Positions 24,557 to 33,745 of a stretch of 64,000 nt of DNA are shown one piece after another. The notes beneath the pieces are model-generated. The model saw nothing but the letters and a program-made list of their open reading frames with translations. It ran no database searches and was not told the origin of the DNA. Source of the DNA: Ideonella_A sakaiensis_A (lineage in GTDB: Bacteria; Pseudomonadota; Gammaproteobacteria; Burkholderiales; Burkholderiaceae_C); the NCBI RefSeq assembly GCF_048320135.1, contig NZ_CP182947.1:5518001-5582000 (forward strand), given 5' to 3'. Position numbers and translations under genes: made by a program. Position 1 is the first letter of the stretch; every line of letters begins with the position of its first letter.

Positions 24557-26458
24557 ATGTTCGACTTCATCCGCAAGCACACCCGTGTGCTGTTTTTCTT
24601 TCTGATCGTCCTGATCATCCCGTCGTTCGTTTTTTTCGGGCTGCAGGGCTATACCAACATGGACTCCGAGCGTGCTCAGGTCGTCGCGACGGTAGGTGAC
24701 AGCGAGATCACGATGGCCGAACTCGATGCGGCGCATCGCCAGCAGATCGAGCGGATCCGTGTGCAGCAGCCGAATGTCGATGTCAGGATGCTCGATACGC
24801 CCGAGATGCGGCTGCAGTCGCTCGATACCCTCATCCGCGAGCGCTTGCTCGAGACTGCTGCCGACAAGATGCACCTGGTGACGACCGATGCACGCATGGT
24901 GCGCATCTTCCAGAACGACTCGCAGTTCGAATTCCTGCGCCGACCCGATGGCAGCGTCAATTCCGACATCCTGGCTGCACAAGGCATGTCGACCGAGTTG
25001 TTCGAGCAGCGGCTGCGCCGCGACATCTCGGTGAACCAGGTATTGCAGGGCGTCAGCGCAACCGTGCTGCCGCCGGCAGCAGCGGCCTCTGCCGCACTCG
25101 ACGCCTTCCTGCAGCGCCGCGAGGTGCAGGTGCAACGCTTCGAGCCGTCGGCCTATGCCGACAAGGTCAAGCCGACCGACGACGAACTGCAGGCGTTCTA
25201 CAAGGACAATGCCGCGCAGTTCCAGGCGCCGGAACAGATCGACCTCGAGTATCTGGTGCTCGATGCCGAGAAACTGGGGCAGGACGTCAAGGTCGACGAG
25301 GAAGAACTGCGCAAGTACTACAAGCAGAACGAGGCCCGCTACAGCACGCCGCAGGAGCGCCGCGCCAGCCACATCCTGGTCAAGGTCGACCCGTCGGCAT
25401 CCGCGGACGAGCGCGCCGCCGCGAAGGCGAAGGCCGAGGCACTGCTGGCCGAGGTGCGCAAGGAGCCGCAGCGTTTTGCCGAAGTCGCGCAGAAGAACTC
25501 CGACGATCCGGGCTCGGCGGCCAATGGCGGCGACCTCGATTTCTTCTCGAAGGGCGCGATGGTCAAGCCGTTCGAGGACACCGTCTTCGCGCTGAAGCCC
25601 GACGAGATCAGCGACCTCGTCACCACCGATTTCGGCTACCACATCATCAAGCTGACCGGCGTGCGTGGCGGCGACAAGCACAGCTACGAGACGGTGCGTC
25701 CGGAGCTCGAAAAGCTGCTGCGCCAGCAACTCGCGCAGCAGAAATATCAGGAAGCGGCGGTTGAATTCAGCAACCTGGTCTACGAGCAGGCCGACAGTCT
25801 CGCGCCGGCCGCCGAGAAGTTGAAGCTCGAGGTCAAGACCGCCAAGGGGCTGACCCGCGCTGCGGGTGATGCGACCGGTCCGCTGGCATCGCCGAAATTC
25901 CTCGAGGCGGTATTTTCGAGCGATTCGCTGCGCAACAAGCGCAATACCGAGGCGGTCGAGGTCTCGCCGACGCAGATGATCTCGGCCCGGGTCGTCAAGC
26001 ATGCGCCGGCGCACACGCGGCCCTTCGAGGAGGTGCGCGAGCAGGTGCTGGCCGCGGTCACCGCGAAGCAGGCCGCCGAGCTTGCCCGCAAGGCCGGTGA
26101 GGCGCGGCTGGCCGAACTGAAGGCGTCGCCGCAAGCGGAGATGAAGGCAGCGCCGGTGGTCGTCTCGCGTGCGCAGAGCTCCGGGCTGTCGCCAAAAGCC
26201 ATCGACGCGGCGCTCGGCGCGCCCACACAGACGCTGCCGACGCTGGTCGGTGTCGATGTCGGGGGGCAGGGTTATGTCGTGCTGAAGGTCAACAAGGTGC
26301 TGGGCCGCGAGCCCGGCGTCGAGGGTGACGCCGAAGCGATGCGCAGCCAGTATGCACAGGCGCTGGCCGAAGCCGAGACCCGGGCCTACTACGAGTCGCT
26401 GAAGCGCCGCTTCAACGTCGAACGCAAGCCGCTGCCGTCGGCAACACCGGCAAATTGA
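24557..26458 (+). CDS. ppiD: Periplasmic folding chaperone/peptidyl-prolyl isomerase PpiD
   Basis: A 633-residue chaperone anchored in the inner membrane by one N-terminal helix (VLFFFLIVLIIPSFVFFGL, residues 11-29) with the rest in the periplasm. It has a SurA-like N-domain, one parvulin PPIC domain (RRASHILVKVDPSASADERA through GYHIIKLTGVRGG, about residues 272-375) and a C-terminal SurA-like helical part. PpiD helps newly exported outer-membrane proteins leave the Sec translocon. hupB-(tRNA)-ppiD is the usual order in betaproteobacteria. Confidence 0.95.
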   Translation: MFDFIRKHTRVLFFFLIVLIIPSFVFFGLQGYTNMDSERAQVVATVGDSEITMAELDAAHRQQIERIRVQQPNVDVRMLDTPEMRLQSLDTLIRERLLETAADKMHLVTTDARMVRIFQNDSQFEFLRRPDGSVNSDILAAQGMSTELFEQRLRRDISVNQVLQGVSATVLPPAAAASAALDAFLQRREVQVQRFEPSAYADKVKPTDDELQAFYKDNAAQFQAPEQIDLEYLVLDAEKLGQDVKVDEEELRKYYKQNEARYSTPQERRASHILVKVDPSASADERAAAKAKAEALLAEVRKEPQRFAEVAQKNSDDPGSAANGGDLDFFSKGAMVKPFEDTVFALKPDEISDLVTTDFGYHIIKLTGVRGGDKHSYETVRPELEKLLRQQLAQQKYQEAAVEFSNLVYEQADSLAPAAEKLKLEVKTAKGLTRAAGDATGPLASPKFLEAVFSSDSLRNKRNTEAVEVSPTQMISARVVKHAPAHTRPFEEVREQVLAAVTAKQAAELARKAGEARLAELKASPQAEMKAAPVVVSRAQSSGLSPKAIDAALGAPTQTLPTLVGVDVGGQGYVVLKVNKVLGREPGVEGDAEAMRSQYAQALAEAETRAYYESLKRRFNVERKPLPSATPAN

Positions 26459-26511
26459 CCGCCGCAGGCGGCGGTCGCGACCGCCGTCTGGTTTATACTG
26501 CGAGGCTCTGC

Positions 26512-26588
26512 GGTGGCTGTAGCTCAGTTGGTAGAGTCCAGGATTGTGATTCCTGTTGTCGTGGGTTCGAGTCCCATCAGCCACCCCA
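26512..26588 (+). tRNA. tRNA-His (anticodon GTG)
   Basis: A complete cloverleaf. The acceptor stem GTGGCTG pairs with CAGCCAC, the anticodon loop TTGTGAT has anticodon GTG, the T-arm GTGGGTTCGAGTCCCAT is present, and CCA is encoded. The extra G at -1 (26512) faces C73, the identity pair of histidine tRNA, and is encoded in the DNA. A TATACT element at 26494-26499 is the likely -10 box. Confidence 0.97.
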
Positions 26589-26626
26589 CCTGACATCACG
26601 CGCCAGCACTGCGCCGGCACCGAACC

Positions 26627-26664
26627 AAGGCCCCTGAATCGACTGGATCCAGGGGCTTTTTTTA
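26627..26664 (+). terminator. Rho-independent terminator after tRNA-His
   Basis: GCCCCTG and CAGGGGC form a 7-base GC-rich stem (26630-26636 with 26650-26656), followed directly by seven T. This is a textbook intrinsic terminator. The remaining 240 bases up to the pilin operon show no gene; I see no convincing promoter motif in them. Confidence 0.88.
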
Positions 26665-26905
26665 TTGGCCGACGATTCCGTGGCTTACGGCGGCCTGGCC
26701 GACGATGCAGCGCTGCAACACAGGGGCGATGCCGGCGGTGATGGTTGACGGGGGAAAACGCCTGTCTGGCCGGCGTTCCGTGGTCGATACACGTCTGTTC
26801 GACCGTTCAACCCCCCCATTGGTACCGTTCGTCGCTTGCCATCCCGGTGTAGCCTACAGCGCGGTCAACTTTCGCCGATAGCATCCCGAAGCCTTCTGTT
26901 CCGCG

Positions 26906-27478
26906 ATGTCGACCCGCCTTGCCCCAACTGCCACGCTGCAGATGTGCCTGCGCTCCCGCATCCGCGGCGTGACGCTGATCGAACTGGTCATCGTCGTCGG
27001 CATCGTCGCGGTGCTGGCCACCGTCGTCGTTCCCGGCGTGATGGGGTTTTTCAATGCGCGCCGGGTCGAGGACGTGGCGCGGCGGCTTGCCGACTCGCTG
27101 GCGCAGGCGCGGATCGAGGCGGTCAAGCGCAATGTGCCGATCCTGATCTGCGCCGACGCCGGCATCACCAACGGCAGCTGCAGTGCGACGCCGGCCGCTG
27201 CCGACTGGGCGAAGGGCTGGCGCCTTTGTTATGACGTCAATGCCGATGGTGTCTGCGATGCCGGCTCGGCCGATGACCCGAACCCGATCCGCCTGCAGGT
27301 GGCCGTCAATTCGAATGTCAGATTGATCGGGCCGGCGAGCCGGATCCGCTTCAATCCGAACGGCAGCCTGACGGCGTCGAGTTTTGCCGATTTCGTGGCC
27401 ACGCCCGGCCCCGGTGCGACGCCGCGCTGGCTGGTCCGGTTTGCCGCGTCCGGCGCGTTGTCGGTTCGCAAGGGGTGA
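26906..27478 (+). CDS. fimT: GspH/FimT-type minor pseudopilin
   Basis: A 190-residue type IV pilin-like protein. The prepilin peptidase site is RIRG-VTLIELVIVVGIVAV with glutamate at +5, followed by the hydrophobic N-terminal helix. The C-terminal domain has a Cys pair region (ICADAGITNGSCSA) and resembles GspH/FimT. The start could also be the ATG at 26942, which leaves a more usual short leader. It is the first gene of a pil minor-pilin operon whose products prime pilus assembly in the inner membrane. Confidence 0.88.
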   Translation: MSTRLAPTATLQMCLRSRIRGVTLIELVIVVGIVAVLATVVVPGVMGFFNARRVEDVARRLADSLAQARIEAVKRNVPILICADAGITNGSCSATPAAADWAKGWRLCYDVNADGVCDAGSADDPNPIRLQVAVNSNVRLIGPASRIRFNPNGSLTASSFADFVATPGPGATPRWLVRFAASGALSVRKG

Positions 27479-27483
27479 AGCAC

Positions 27484-28029
27484 ATGCCGGCCCGCCCGCC
27501 CGCTCGCTCCGGCCAACCGGCGCACGCTTCGCGCTCGCGCCGTGGCTTCGCGATGATCGAGGTGCTGGTTGCGATGTTTTTGATCGCGATCTTCATGCTG
27601 GCGAGCGCCGGCACGCAGATCAGCGCGCTGAAATTCCAGAAAAGTGCCGACAACCGCGCGCGTGCGGTTGCGCTGGCCGGTGAACTGAGCGAACGGATCG
27701 AAGCCAATCTGTCCGCCGCGAACAACGGAAGTTATGCGGTTTCGTCGTCGGTGAGCCCGATCGCGATGACCAGCGACTGCTCGGCCGTGTATTGCACACC
27801 CGGCCAGATGGCGAATTTCGACCTCGCGCAATGGAGCAGCCGCGTCGCCGCCACGCTGCCGCTGCTCGATTTCAGCATCGTCCAGGGTTTGTCTGCCGCG
27901 GGTTTGGTCACCTACACGATCACGCTGAACTGGAACGAGCGGCGCGGGCCGCAGACCTATGCCCAAAGCGGCTCCACCGAGGTCCTCAGCCATGTGCTGG
28001 TCAAGACCGTCCGCAAACCCGTCGCCTGA
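27484..28029 (+). CDS. pilV: Type IV pilus minor pilin PilV
   Basis: A 181-residue prepilin with the cleavage site SRRGFAMIEVLVAMFLIAIF, glycine before Phe and glutamate at +5. The leader is long, about 19-20 residues. The ATG at 27484 is preceded by AAGGGG at a good distance; a GTG at 27475 overlapping the fimT stop (GTGA) is the alternative. It belongs to the PilV family that, with FimT, PilW, PilX and PilE, forms the pilus tip complex carrying PilY1. Confidence 0.85.
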   Translation: MPARPPARSGQPAHASRSRRGFAMIEVLVAMFLIAIFMLASAGTQISALKFQKSADNRARAVALAGELSERIEANLSAANNGSYAVSSSVSPIAMTSDCSAVYCTPGQMANFDLAQWSSRVAATLPLLDFSIVQGLSAAGLVTYTITLNWNERRGPQTYAQSGSTEVLSHVLVKTVRKPVA

Positions 28030-28972
28030 GCGTCGCCGCGCTGCCTGCCGGCCGGGTGCCCGCGCCAGGCGCGCGCGCGGCCTGTCGCTGATCGAACTGA
28101 TGATCGGCATCGTGATCGGGCTGGTGCTGATCACGTTCATGATTCGCGGTTTCGCCGCGTCGTCGGGCAATTCGGCGGTCAATTCGCTGGTCAGCGAATA
28201 CCAGACCAACGGCCGCTACGCGCAGGAGACGCTGTCGCGCGAAATCCGCCATGCCGCGCTGAGCCCGCTGTTGTGGGATGCCTCGCAGATCGAGGTCACG
28301 CCAGCGGCAGCGGCGCGCAATTTCGGCTGCGGCGCTGGTGTCACGACGCTGGTCCGGCAAGGCCTTGCGGCGTCGAACGACAGCAACCCCTATTCCGGCA
28401 ATTGCCTGGCGGCGGCCAGCGACCGCCAATATGCACGTGGCGACGTGCTGACACTGCGCCGGCTCGGCTCGTCGACCACCGCGAGCTTCAGTTCCAATGC
28501 ACCGTACGCGCGCACATCGTATGCTGCGGGACGAATCTTCCTCGGCGGCGAAACGCCGCCGACCCCGCTGCCGCCTTTTTTCGACTATCCGGCGCTCAGC
28601 GATGTCTATTTCATCAATGAGTTCACGAACTCGCCGACCGAATCGCCGAAAGTGCCGGCGCTGTATCGGCTGACGTTGAGTGCCGGCGCGAATCCGGTGA
28701 TGGTGCCGGAGCTGGTGGCGTCGAATGTCGAACACCTGCAGCTGCAGTTCGGCGTCGTCGACGGCTCGGGCAATGTGCGTTATTTCAATCCGGACGGCGT
28801 CACCGACTGGACCGCGGTCACGTCGGTGCGGCTGTGGCTGCTGTTGCGGGCGAGCGAGCCGGAGGCCGGGATGACCAGCGACAGCTACACGATGGCCGAT
28901 GTCACCTACACGCCGGGCGACCGGTTCCGCCGCCTCGTGCTGACCAGCACGATCCAGGTGCGCAACCGCTGA
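27992..28972 (+). CDS. pilW: Type IV pilus minor pilin PilW
   Basis: About 326 residues. The prepilin motif is RARRARG-LSLIELMIGIVIGL. The large C-terminal domain is typical of PilW. The gene overlaps pilV by 38 bases; the ATG at 27992, with GAGG 9 bases upstream, is the only reasonable start and gives a 30-residue basic leader, which is longer than usual. Order and strand match the fimT-pilVWXY1-E operons of other proteobacteria. Confidence 0.85.
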   Translation: MCWSRPSANPSPERRRAACRPGARARRARGLSLIELMIGIVIGLVLITFMIRGFAASSGNSAVNSLVSEYQTNGRYAQETLSREIRHAALSPLLWDASQIEVTPAAAARNFGCGAGVTTLVRQGLAASNDSNPYSGNCLAAASDRQYARGDVLTLRRLGSSTTASFSSNAPYARTSYAAGRIFLGGETPPTPLPPFFDYPALSDVYFINEFTNSPTESPKVPALYRLTLSAGANPVMVPELVASNVEHLQLQFGVVDGSGNVRYFNPDGVTDWTAVTSVRLWLLLRASEPEAGMTSDSYTMADVTYTPGDRFRRLVLTSTIQVRNR

Positions 28973-28978
28973 ACCGCA

Positions 28979-29533
28979 ATGCGACATCCCGGTTTTCCGA
29001 TTCGCCACCACCATCACCGTCGCCAACAGCGAGGTGCGACGCTGCTGGTGGTCGTCGCGCTGCTGCTCGGCATGGGATTGATGTCGTTGACGGCATTTTT
29101 CCTGTCGCGCGGCCAGTACCAGCTGGTCGGCAACATCCAGCATCTGCAGCAGGCCTTCATCCGTGCCGAAGCGACGTCGGCGGCCGCCGAACAATGGCTC
29201 GGTGTCTCGACCAATTCGCAGTCGCCCGGCTTTGCCGCCTATGACACGTCGCTGAAGGGCCTGTATCCGGCCGGCCAGCTGGCCGCGCTCGGGCGCGATC
29301 CGGCATCGATGACCTGGAACGACAGCAATTCGATTGCCAGCGCAGACGGGCGTTATCTGATCGAACAACTGTCGCGCGGCGTCAAGCTGCCCGGTGCCAG
29401 TGTTCAGCTCGGACAGCGCAGCAGCGGCTCGTGCAAATCGGTCGACCTGTTTCGCGTCGTCGCGAATTCCGGCTCGACGCGGGGTTCGTCGCGGCTGATC
29501 GAAACCATGTTTGCCACCGACGGCTGTTATTGA
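28979..29533 (+). CDS. pilX: Type IV pilus minor pilin PilX
   Basis: A 184-residue protein with the PilX N-terminal pattern: a His/Arg-rich leader, QQRGATLLVVVALLLGMGLM as the hydrophobic helix after the Gly cleavage site (no Glu at +5, which is normal for PilX), and a C-terminal domain with a Cys pair (SGSCKSVD ... DGCY). It starts 6 bases after pilW and is followed by pilY1 after 21 bases. Confidence 0.85.
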   Translation: MRHPGFPIRHHHHRRQQRGATLLVVVALLLGMGLMSLTAFFLSRGQYQLVGNIQHLQQAFIRAEATSAAAEQWLGVSTNSQSPGFAAYDTSLKGLYPAGQLAALGRDPASMTWNDSNSIASADGRYLIEQLSRGVKLPGASVQLGQRSSGSCKSVDLFRVVANSGSTRGSSRLIETMFATDGCY

Positions 29534-29554
29534 AGCCTGCGAAAGGACCTGAAG

Positions 29555-32455
29555 ATGTTGCCCGCCATTCGCCTGCGCCTCGCGCCGACCCTGCTGAGCC
29601 TGACGGCGCTGCTGGCGGCGGGTTTCTTCATGGCGCGCTCGCATGCGACGATCCCGCTCGACATGCAGCCGGTGGCCTGGGTCGCGCCGCTCGACTTCAG
29701 CAGCTACAACCTGGCTCCCGGTACTGCGGTGGCCTTCCGCGGCGATCACATGCGTGCGACCTGGGATGGTGACCTGGTCGCCCACGCGATCGATGCCGCC
29801 GGCAACTGGAGCGTCAAGTGGCGTGCCCGCGAGCAGCTTCCCGCGGCCGGCTCGCGCAAGATCTTCACGTCGACCTCGTCGGGCGTCGGTGTCGCATTCC
29901 GCTGGAGCGGCGCATCGGCGATCAGCGCGGCGCAGCAGGCGACGTTGGGCGATGCGACGAACGGGCCGCTGGTGCTCGACTACCTGCGCGGCGACGCCAG
30001 CAACGAAACCAGCTCGAGCGCACCGGCCGGGCTGTTCCGTCAGCGTTTCTCGCGCATTGGCGGCGTGATCCACAGTCGGCCCTATGTCGATGGCAATGAG
30101 GTCTATGTCGGCGCCAACGACGGCATGCTCCATGCGTTCGATGCGGCGACCGGCGTCGAGCGTTTTGCCTATATCCCGTCGATGCTGTTTGCCGGCGGCA
30201 AGTTGCAGAGCCTGTCGACACGTTATTCCAGCGGGCTGGTCTATGGCGTCGATGCGCCGCTGACGATCGGCAAGGTCGGGACGTCGAAGCTGCTGTTCGC
30301 CGGCCTCGGCGCCGGTGCAAAAGGTGTGTTCGCGCTCAACATCACGAACCCTGCTCCGGCCAGCGAAAGCGCCGCCGCCGCGATGGCGCGCTGGGAAATC
30401 ACCGCGGCGACGAGCGGGTATACCAACCTCGGCAACGTGATGGCGGCGACACAGCTGGTCAAGCTGAACAATGGCGAAACCGCATTGCTGGTGCCGAACG
30501 GCCTGAACAGCACCAACGGCCTCTCGTCGCTGTTTGTCGTGCGGGCCACCGACGGCGTCAGACTGGCCGAGATTTCGGCCGGCACCAAGCTGGCCGACGG
30601 CAGCTTCAATGGGCTCGGCGGCATCGCGGCGGTCGACCGCGACGGCAACGGCACGGTCGACTTTGTCTATGCCGGCGACCTGAAAGGCACGTTGTGGAAA
30701 TTCGATCTGAGCGGCACCTCGCTGCCGACCAGTGGCACCGCGCTGTATACGCCCGATCCTTCCGTCACCCGGCCAATCACCGTCGCGCCCAGCGTCTCGC
30801 TGCATCCGAACGGTGGCTTCCTGATCAATTTCGGCACCGGCCGCATCTATTCGGATGCCGATCTGACCTCGACGGCGACCGAATACCTGTACGGCATCTG
30901 GGACAACGGCACCGTCACGACCAGCAGCCTGGTGACGCAGACCCTGACGACGCACAGCGTCGGATCGCCGGCGACGACCGTCCGCACCGCGAGCAGCAAT
31001 GCCGTCAACTACGGCACCTCGACCAAGGGCTGGCGGATCGCGCTCGGCATTGGCGAACGCCTGGTCGGCGGCGATACGCTGACGGATTCCGGCCGCTATA
31101 CGGTGACGACAACGGTGCCGAACAGCGGCGCCGGGCAGGGTGCCTGGCTGGTTGAAGTCACCGCGTTGACCGGAGCTGCGCCGAATGCGCCGTTTTTCGA
31201 CTTGAACGGCGACGGCGCGGTCAGATCCGACAACAGCGACCGCGTCGTCAACGGCGCGACGACCGCGGTTCCGGTGTCGAAATTTCTCGGCCCCGGCGTT
31301 TTTTCGCAGCCGGTTCTGGCGCAGTTCAACAGCAGCTTCGACTTGCCGTTTTTCAACTACAACCCGAATATCGCATTGCCGTCGTACACCACGGTGATCA
31401 CGACGACGCCGAGCAACAGCGGCGTGTTTGGCGGGCACTTCGACTTCGACATCTTCTACAACTGTCTGAGTACGGCAACGATCACCAAGGGCAGTTGCAG
31501 CGGACACAAACACACGCACGAATACGACGACAAATTCAACGTCGTCGGCGTCAACATGCTCAATCCCAGTGATCCTGCCTTCAACCTGTCGAATCCGCTG
31601 CCGGCAACATCGACGCAGAGTTTCAAGATCCTGATTGCCAATACCTTGTGGTCACCGGCGGCGACGATGGTGATCGGTGACACCATCAGCGGCCAGGCGT
31701 GGAAACTGCCGGTTTCGCCGGAGGGATTCCTGTCCGACACGCCGGGCGGCCCGGCGAAAGTGTTCACGCGCAACATTTCCAGCCTCAGCAAGTTCATCTA
31801 TGTGCTGCCGCTGACCGCATTCGGCGCGAAGGACTGGGGTACCGGCCAGGTGCGCGCTGGATTGATCCCGACGACCACCGGATGCATCCAGTCGAATGCG
31901 AATCCGAGTGCGGCATGGATGGACGGCGCCTTCACGATCCAGGTTGTTGATGCGTCGGCGGGCGCGTCCGATGTGCAGGCCAATACGTCGTCGCTGTACG
32001 AGGCCAACGATCCGCCGGGCGGCTACCGGCTGAAGGACAACAATTCAGCGCGCAGCAAGCTGATCGTTCAGTACGCCACCTTCTGGCATGCCGGCAAATG
32101 CCGCACACAGGCGGGGTGGTCGATGGCGCCGCCGATCGATTCGTCGAGTGATGGCAGCGGGTCGTCGCCGCCCGGAACCGACGACCCGAAAGGTGAATAT
32201 GCGTCGGGTGTCGTCGGCGGACCGGCCGGCGGCGGCACGACGGTCAAGCACAACTACGTCAACAACGGCACGACGATCGAGGTGCTCGTCAATACGGTCG
32301 TTGACGGCAGCGGCATCCGTCAGGTGCTGAGCACGACGTCGGGCACCGTCGTCAGCGATGTCAAGTCGACGTTCGGCAATGTGGCGAAAGCCGATCTGCA
32401 GATCGGACAACGGGCCCGGCTCGGCCGGCTCGGCTGGAAGGAGATCATTCGATGA
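29555..32455 (+). CDS. pilY1: Type IV pilus tip adhesin/assembly protein PilY1, without the vWA domain
   Basis: A 966-residue exported protein. The signal peptide has the core LAPTLLSLTALLAAGFFMA. The central part is the PilY1 beta-propeller (IGGVIHSRPYVDGNEVYVGA ... NDGMLHAFDAATGVERFAYI) with the calcium loop DRDGNGTVDFVYAGD at about residues 363-377. It is shorter than Pseudomonas PilY1, and the N-terminal von Willebrand A domain is absent. The C-terminal third is unusual: a second Asp-loop (DLNGDGAVRSDNSD) and a His-rich HKHTHEYDD stretch. It acts at the pilus tip in adhesion and retraction control. Confidence 0.9.
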   Translation: MLPAIRLRLAPTLLSLTALLAAGFFMARSHATIPLDMQPVAWVAPLDFSSYNLAPGTAVAFRGDHMRATWDGDLVAHAIDAAGNWSVKWRAREQLPAAGSRKIFTSTSSGVGVAFRWSGASAISAAQQATLGDATNGPLVLDYLRGDASNETSSSAPAGLFRQRFSRIGGVIHSRPYVDGNEVYVGANDGMLHAFDAATGVERFAYIPSMLFAGGKLQSLSTRYSSGLVYGVDAPLTIGKVGTSKLLFAGLGAGAKGVFALNITNPAPASESAAAAMARWEITAATSGYTNLGNVMAATQLVKLNNGETALLVPNGLNSTNGLSSLFVVRATDGVRLAEISAGTKLADGSFNGLGGIAAVDRDGNGTVDFVYAGDLKGTLWKFDLSGTSLPTSGTALYTPDPSVTRPITVAPSVSLHPNGGFLINFGTGRIYSDADLTSTATEYLYGIWDNGTVTTSSLVTQTLTTHSVGSPATTVRTASSNAVNYGTSTKGWRIALGIGERLVGGDTLTDSGRYTVTTTVPNSGAGQGAWLVEVTALTGAAPNAPFFDLNGDGAVRSDNSDRVVNGATTAVPVSKFLGPGVFSQPVLAQFNSSFDLPFFNYNPNIALPSYTTVITTTPSNSGVFGGHFDFDIFYNCLSTATITKGSCSGHKHTHEYDDKFNVVGVNMLNPSDPAFNLSNPLPATSTQSFKILIANTLWSPAATMVIGDTISGQAWKLPVSPEGFLSDTPGGPAKVFTRNISSLSKFIYVLPLTAFGAKDWGTGQVRAGLIPTTTGCIQSNANPSAAWMDGAFTIQVVDASAGASDVQANTSSLYEANDPPGGYRLKDNNSARSKLIVQYATFWHAGKCRTQAGWSMAPPIDSSSDGSGSSPPGTDDPKGEYASGVVGGPAGGGTTVKHNYVNNGTTIEVLVNTVVDGSGIRQVLSTTSGTVVSDVKSTFGNVAKADLQIGQRARLGRLGWKEIIR

Positions 32456-32901
32456 ATTCAGCGCGCAGACCTGGGGCAGGCCGGCCGGCTGCAAGGCGAC
32501 GACTACTAGGCTTTACGCTGGTTGAGCTGATGCTCGTTGTCGTTGTCGTCGCGGTGCTGGCGAGCATTGCGCTGCCGAGCTACCGCGAATATATCCGGCG
32601 CAGCAGTCGCGAAGCGACGCAGTCGCAACTGATCGAGATGGCCGGCATCCAGGAGAAGATCTTTCTCAATTCGAATGCCTACGCCAACAATGTTGCCGCG
32701 CCTTACGACGGCAAGGCTTCGGGTGGTCTCGGCGCAGCCGGCGGCAAATCGCTCGACGGTCGTTATCTGATCACGGCCACCGTGAGCGGCGCGTCTTACG
32801 TGCTGACGGCCACACCGGTGGCCGGCGGGCCGCAGGACGGCGACGGTGTGCTGACGATCGCCTCGGACGGCAAACGAACCTGGGGCAGCAAGACCTGGTA
32901 G
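32452..32901 (+). CDS. pilE: PilE-type minor pilin
   Basis: A 149-residue type IV pilin-like protein. The prepilin site is RRRLLG-FTLVELMLVVVVVAV with Glu at +5, followed by SYREYIRRSSREATQ, as in the PilE/ComP minor pilin family. The gene overlaps pilY1 by four bases (ATGA), which shows translational coupling. It ends the operon and is convergent with the exopolysaccharide cluster. Confidence 0.9.
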   Translation: MNSARRPGAGRPAARRRLLGFTLVELMLVVVVVAVLASIALPSYREYIRRSSREATQSQLIEMAGIQEKIFLNSNAYANNVAAPYDGKASGGLGAAGGKSLDGRYLITATVSGASYVLTATPVAGGPQDGDGVLTIASDGKRTWGSKTW

Positions 32902-32938
32902 CTGGCGGCCAGACGCCGGGCGGCAGCCTGCACCGATC

Positions 32939-33745
32939 TCAGATGCTCAGCAGCCGCTTGTACCAGGGTTTCGCGGCCGATGCGCGCACCGGCTGCTCCG
33001 GCAGCAAACCGAGCGCTGGTGCCACCAGTTCAGGCGCAACATCGTCGAGGATGGCCTGCGGTCGCTCGTAGACCATCCGCAGCGCCTCTTCCTTGCCGAC
33101 CGACGCCGCCGCACGGTCGACCGCTTCGGCCATCTGCGGATTGCGCATGTTGACCGTGTGTGCATCGCTGGCGATCAGGTGGACCAGGCCCTCGTCGAGC
33201 ATGCGCTCGCTCCAGTAACGCGCGCGCTTGCCGAACTTGCCGAGGATCGCCGCGGCCGTCAGCTGCATCCAGACGCCGCGCTTGGCCAGCGTGACGAAGG
33301 TCTGGTAGTTGTGCTCGATCCAGACCAGCCGCTCCGGATGCGTCAGCACCGGCTGATAACCCTCGGCCATGATGTTGAAGACCGACGATTCGAAATTCGG
33401 CGGCGGTACGTGATGCGACGGCTCGAGCAGGAAATAGCGCGATCCGTTCAGTGTCGGCACGCGGCCGGATTTCAAGCCATCGAGCAGTTCGGGCACCAGG
33501 TGGGCATCGGCCCCGACCACCAGCTTCAGCGGGATGCCGTAGGTATCGAGCGCGCGCTGCAGCTTGTCGCGCTCGGCATGGATGCCGGCGCTGTCGTTCA
33601 TGTACAGGCCGGGGTAGATGTGCGGCGTGCAGGCCATCACGGTGGTGCCGTCGCGCACCGCAATGCGCGCCATCTCGAGCGACATCTCGAGTGTCTTCGC
33701 ACCATCGTCGATGCCGGGCAGGATGTGGGAATGCAGGTCGATCAT
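32939..33745 (-). CDS. CpsB/YwqE-type PHP-domain tyrosine phosphatase
   Basis: A 268-residue metal-dependent phosphatase. The PHP motifs are all present: IDLHSHILPGIDDGA at the N-terminus, CTPHIYPG, LTHPERL and LIASDAHT. CpsB/YwqE enzymes dephosphorylate the tyrosine-rich tail of the cognate capsule/EPS kinase, here the Wzc-type kinase three genes upstream. Its ATG overlaps the stop of the upstream gene (ATGA). The C-terminus is basic (KPWYKRLLSI). It ends the minus-strand EPS operon. Confidence 0.88.
   Translation of the reverse strand: MIDLHSHILPGIDDGAKTLEMSLEMARIAVRDGTTVMACTPHIYPGLYMNDSAGIHAERDKLQRALDTYGIPLKLVVGADAHLVPELLDGLKSGRVPTLNGSRYFLLEPSHHVPPPNFESSVFNIMAEGYQPVLTHPERLVWIEHNYQTFVTLAKRGVWMQLTAAAILGKFGKRARYWSERMLDEGLVHLIASDAHTVNMRNPQMAEAVDRAAASVGKEEALRMVYERPQAILDDVAPELVAPALGLLPEQPVRASAAKPWYKRLLSI

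Noticed and set aside
26455..26499. TTGACC as the -35 box for tRNA-His
   Set aside because: It is 33 bases from the TATACT box; the match is the end of ppiD with its stop codon. Only the -10 box is retained.
26665..26905. Sigma-54 promoter before the pilus operon (TGGCCGACGATGCAG)
   Set aside because: The GG and GC elements are 8 rather than 10 bases apart, so the spacing does not fit sigma-54.
28001..31519. A 1172-residue minus-strand frame opposite the pil genes
   Set aside because: High-GC antisense shadow of pilW, pilX and pilY1; the + strand genes have clear pilin motifs.
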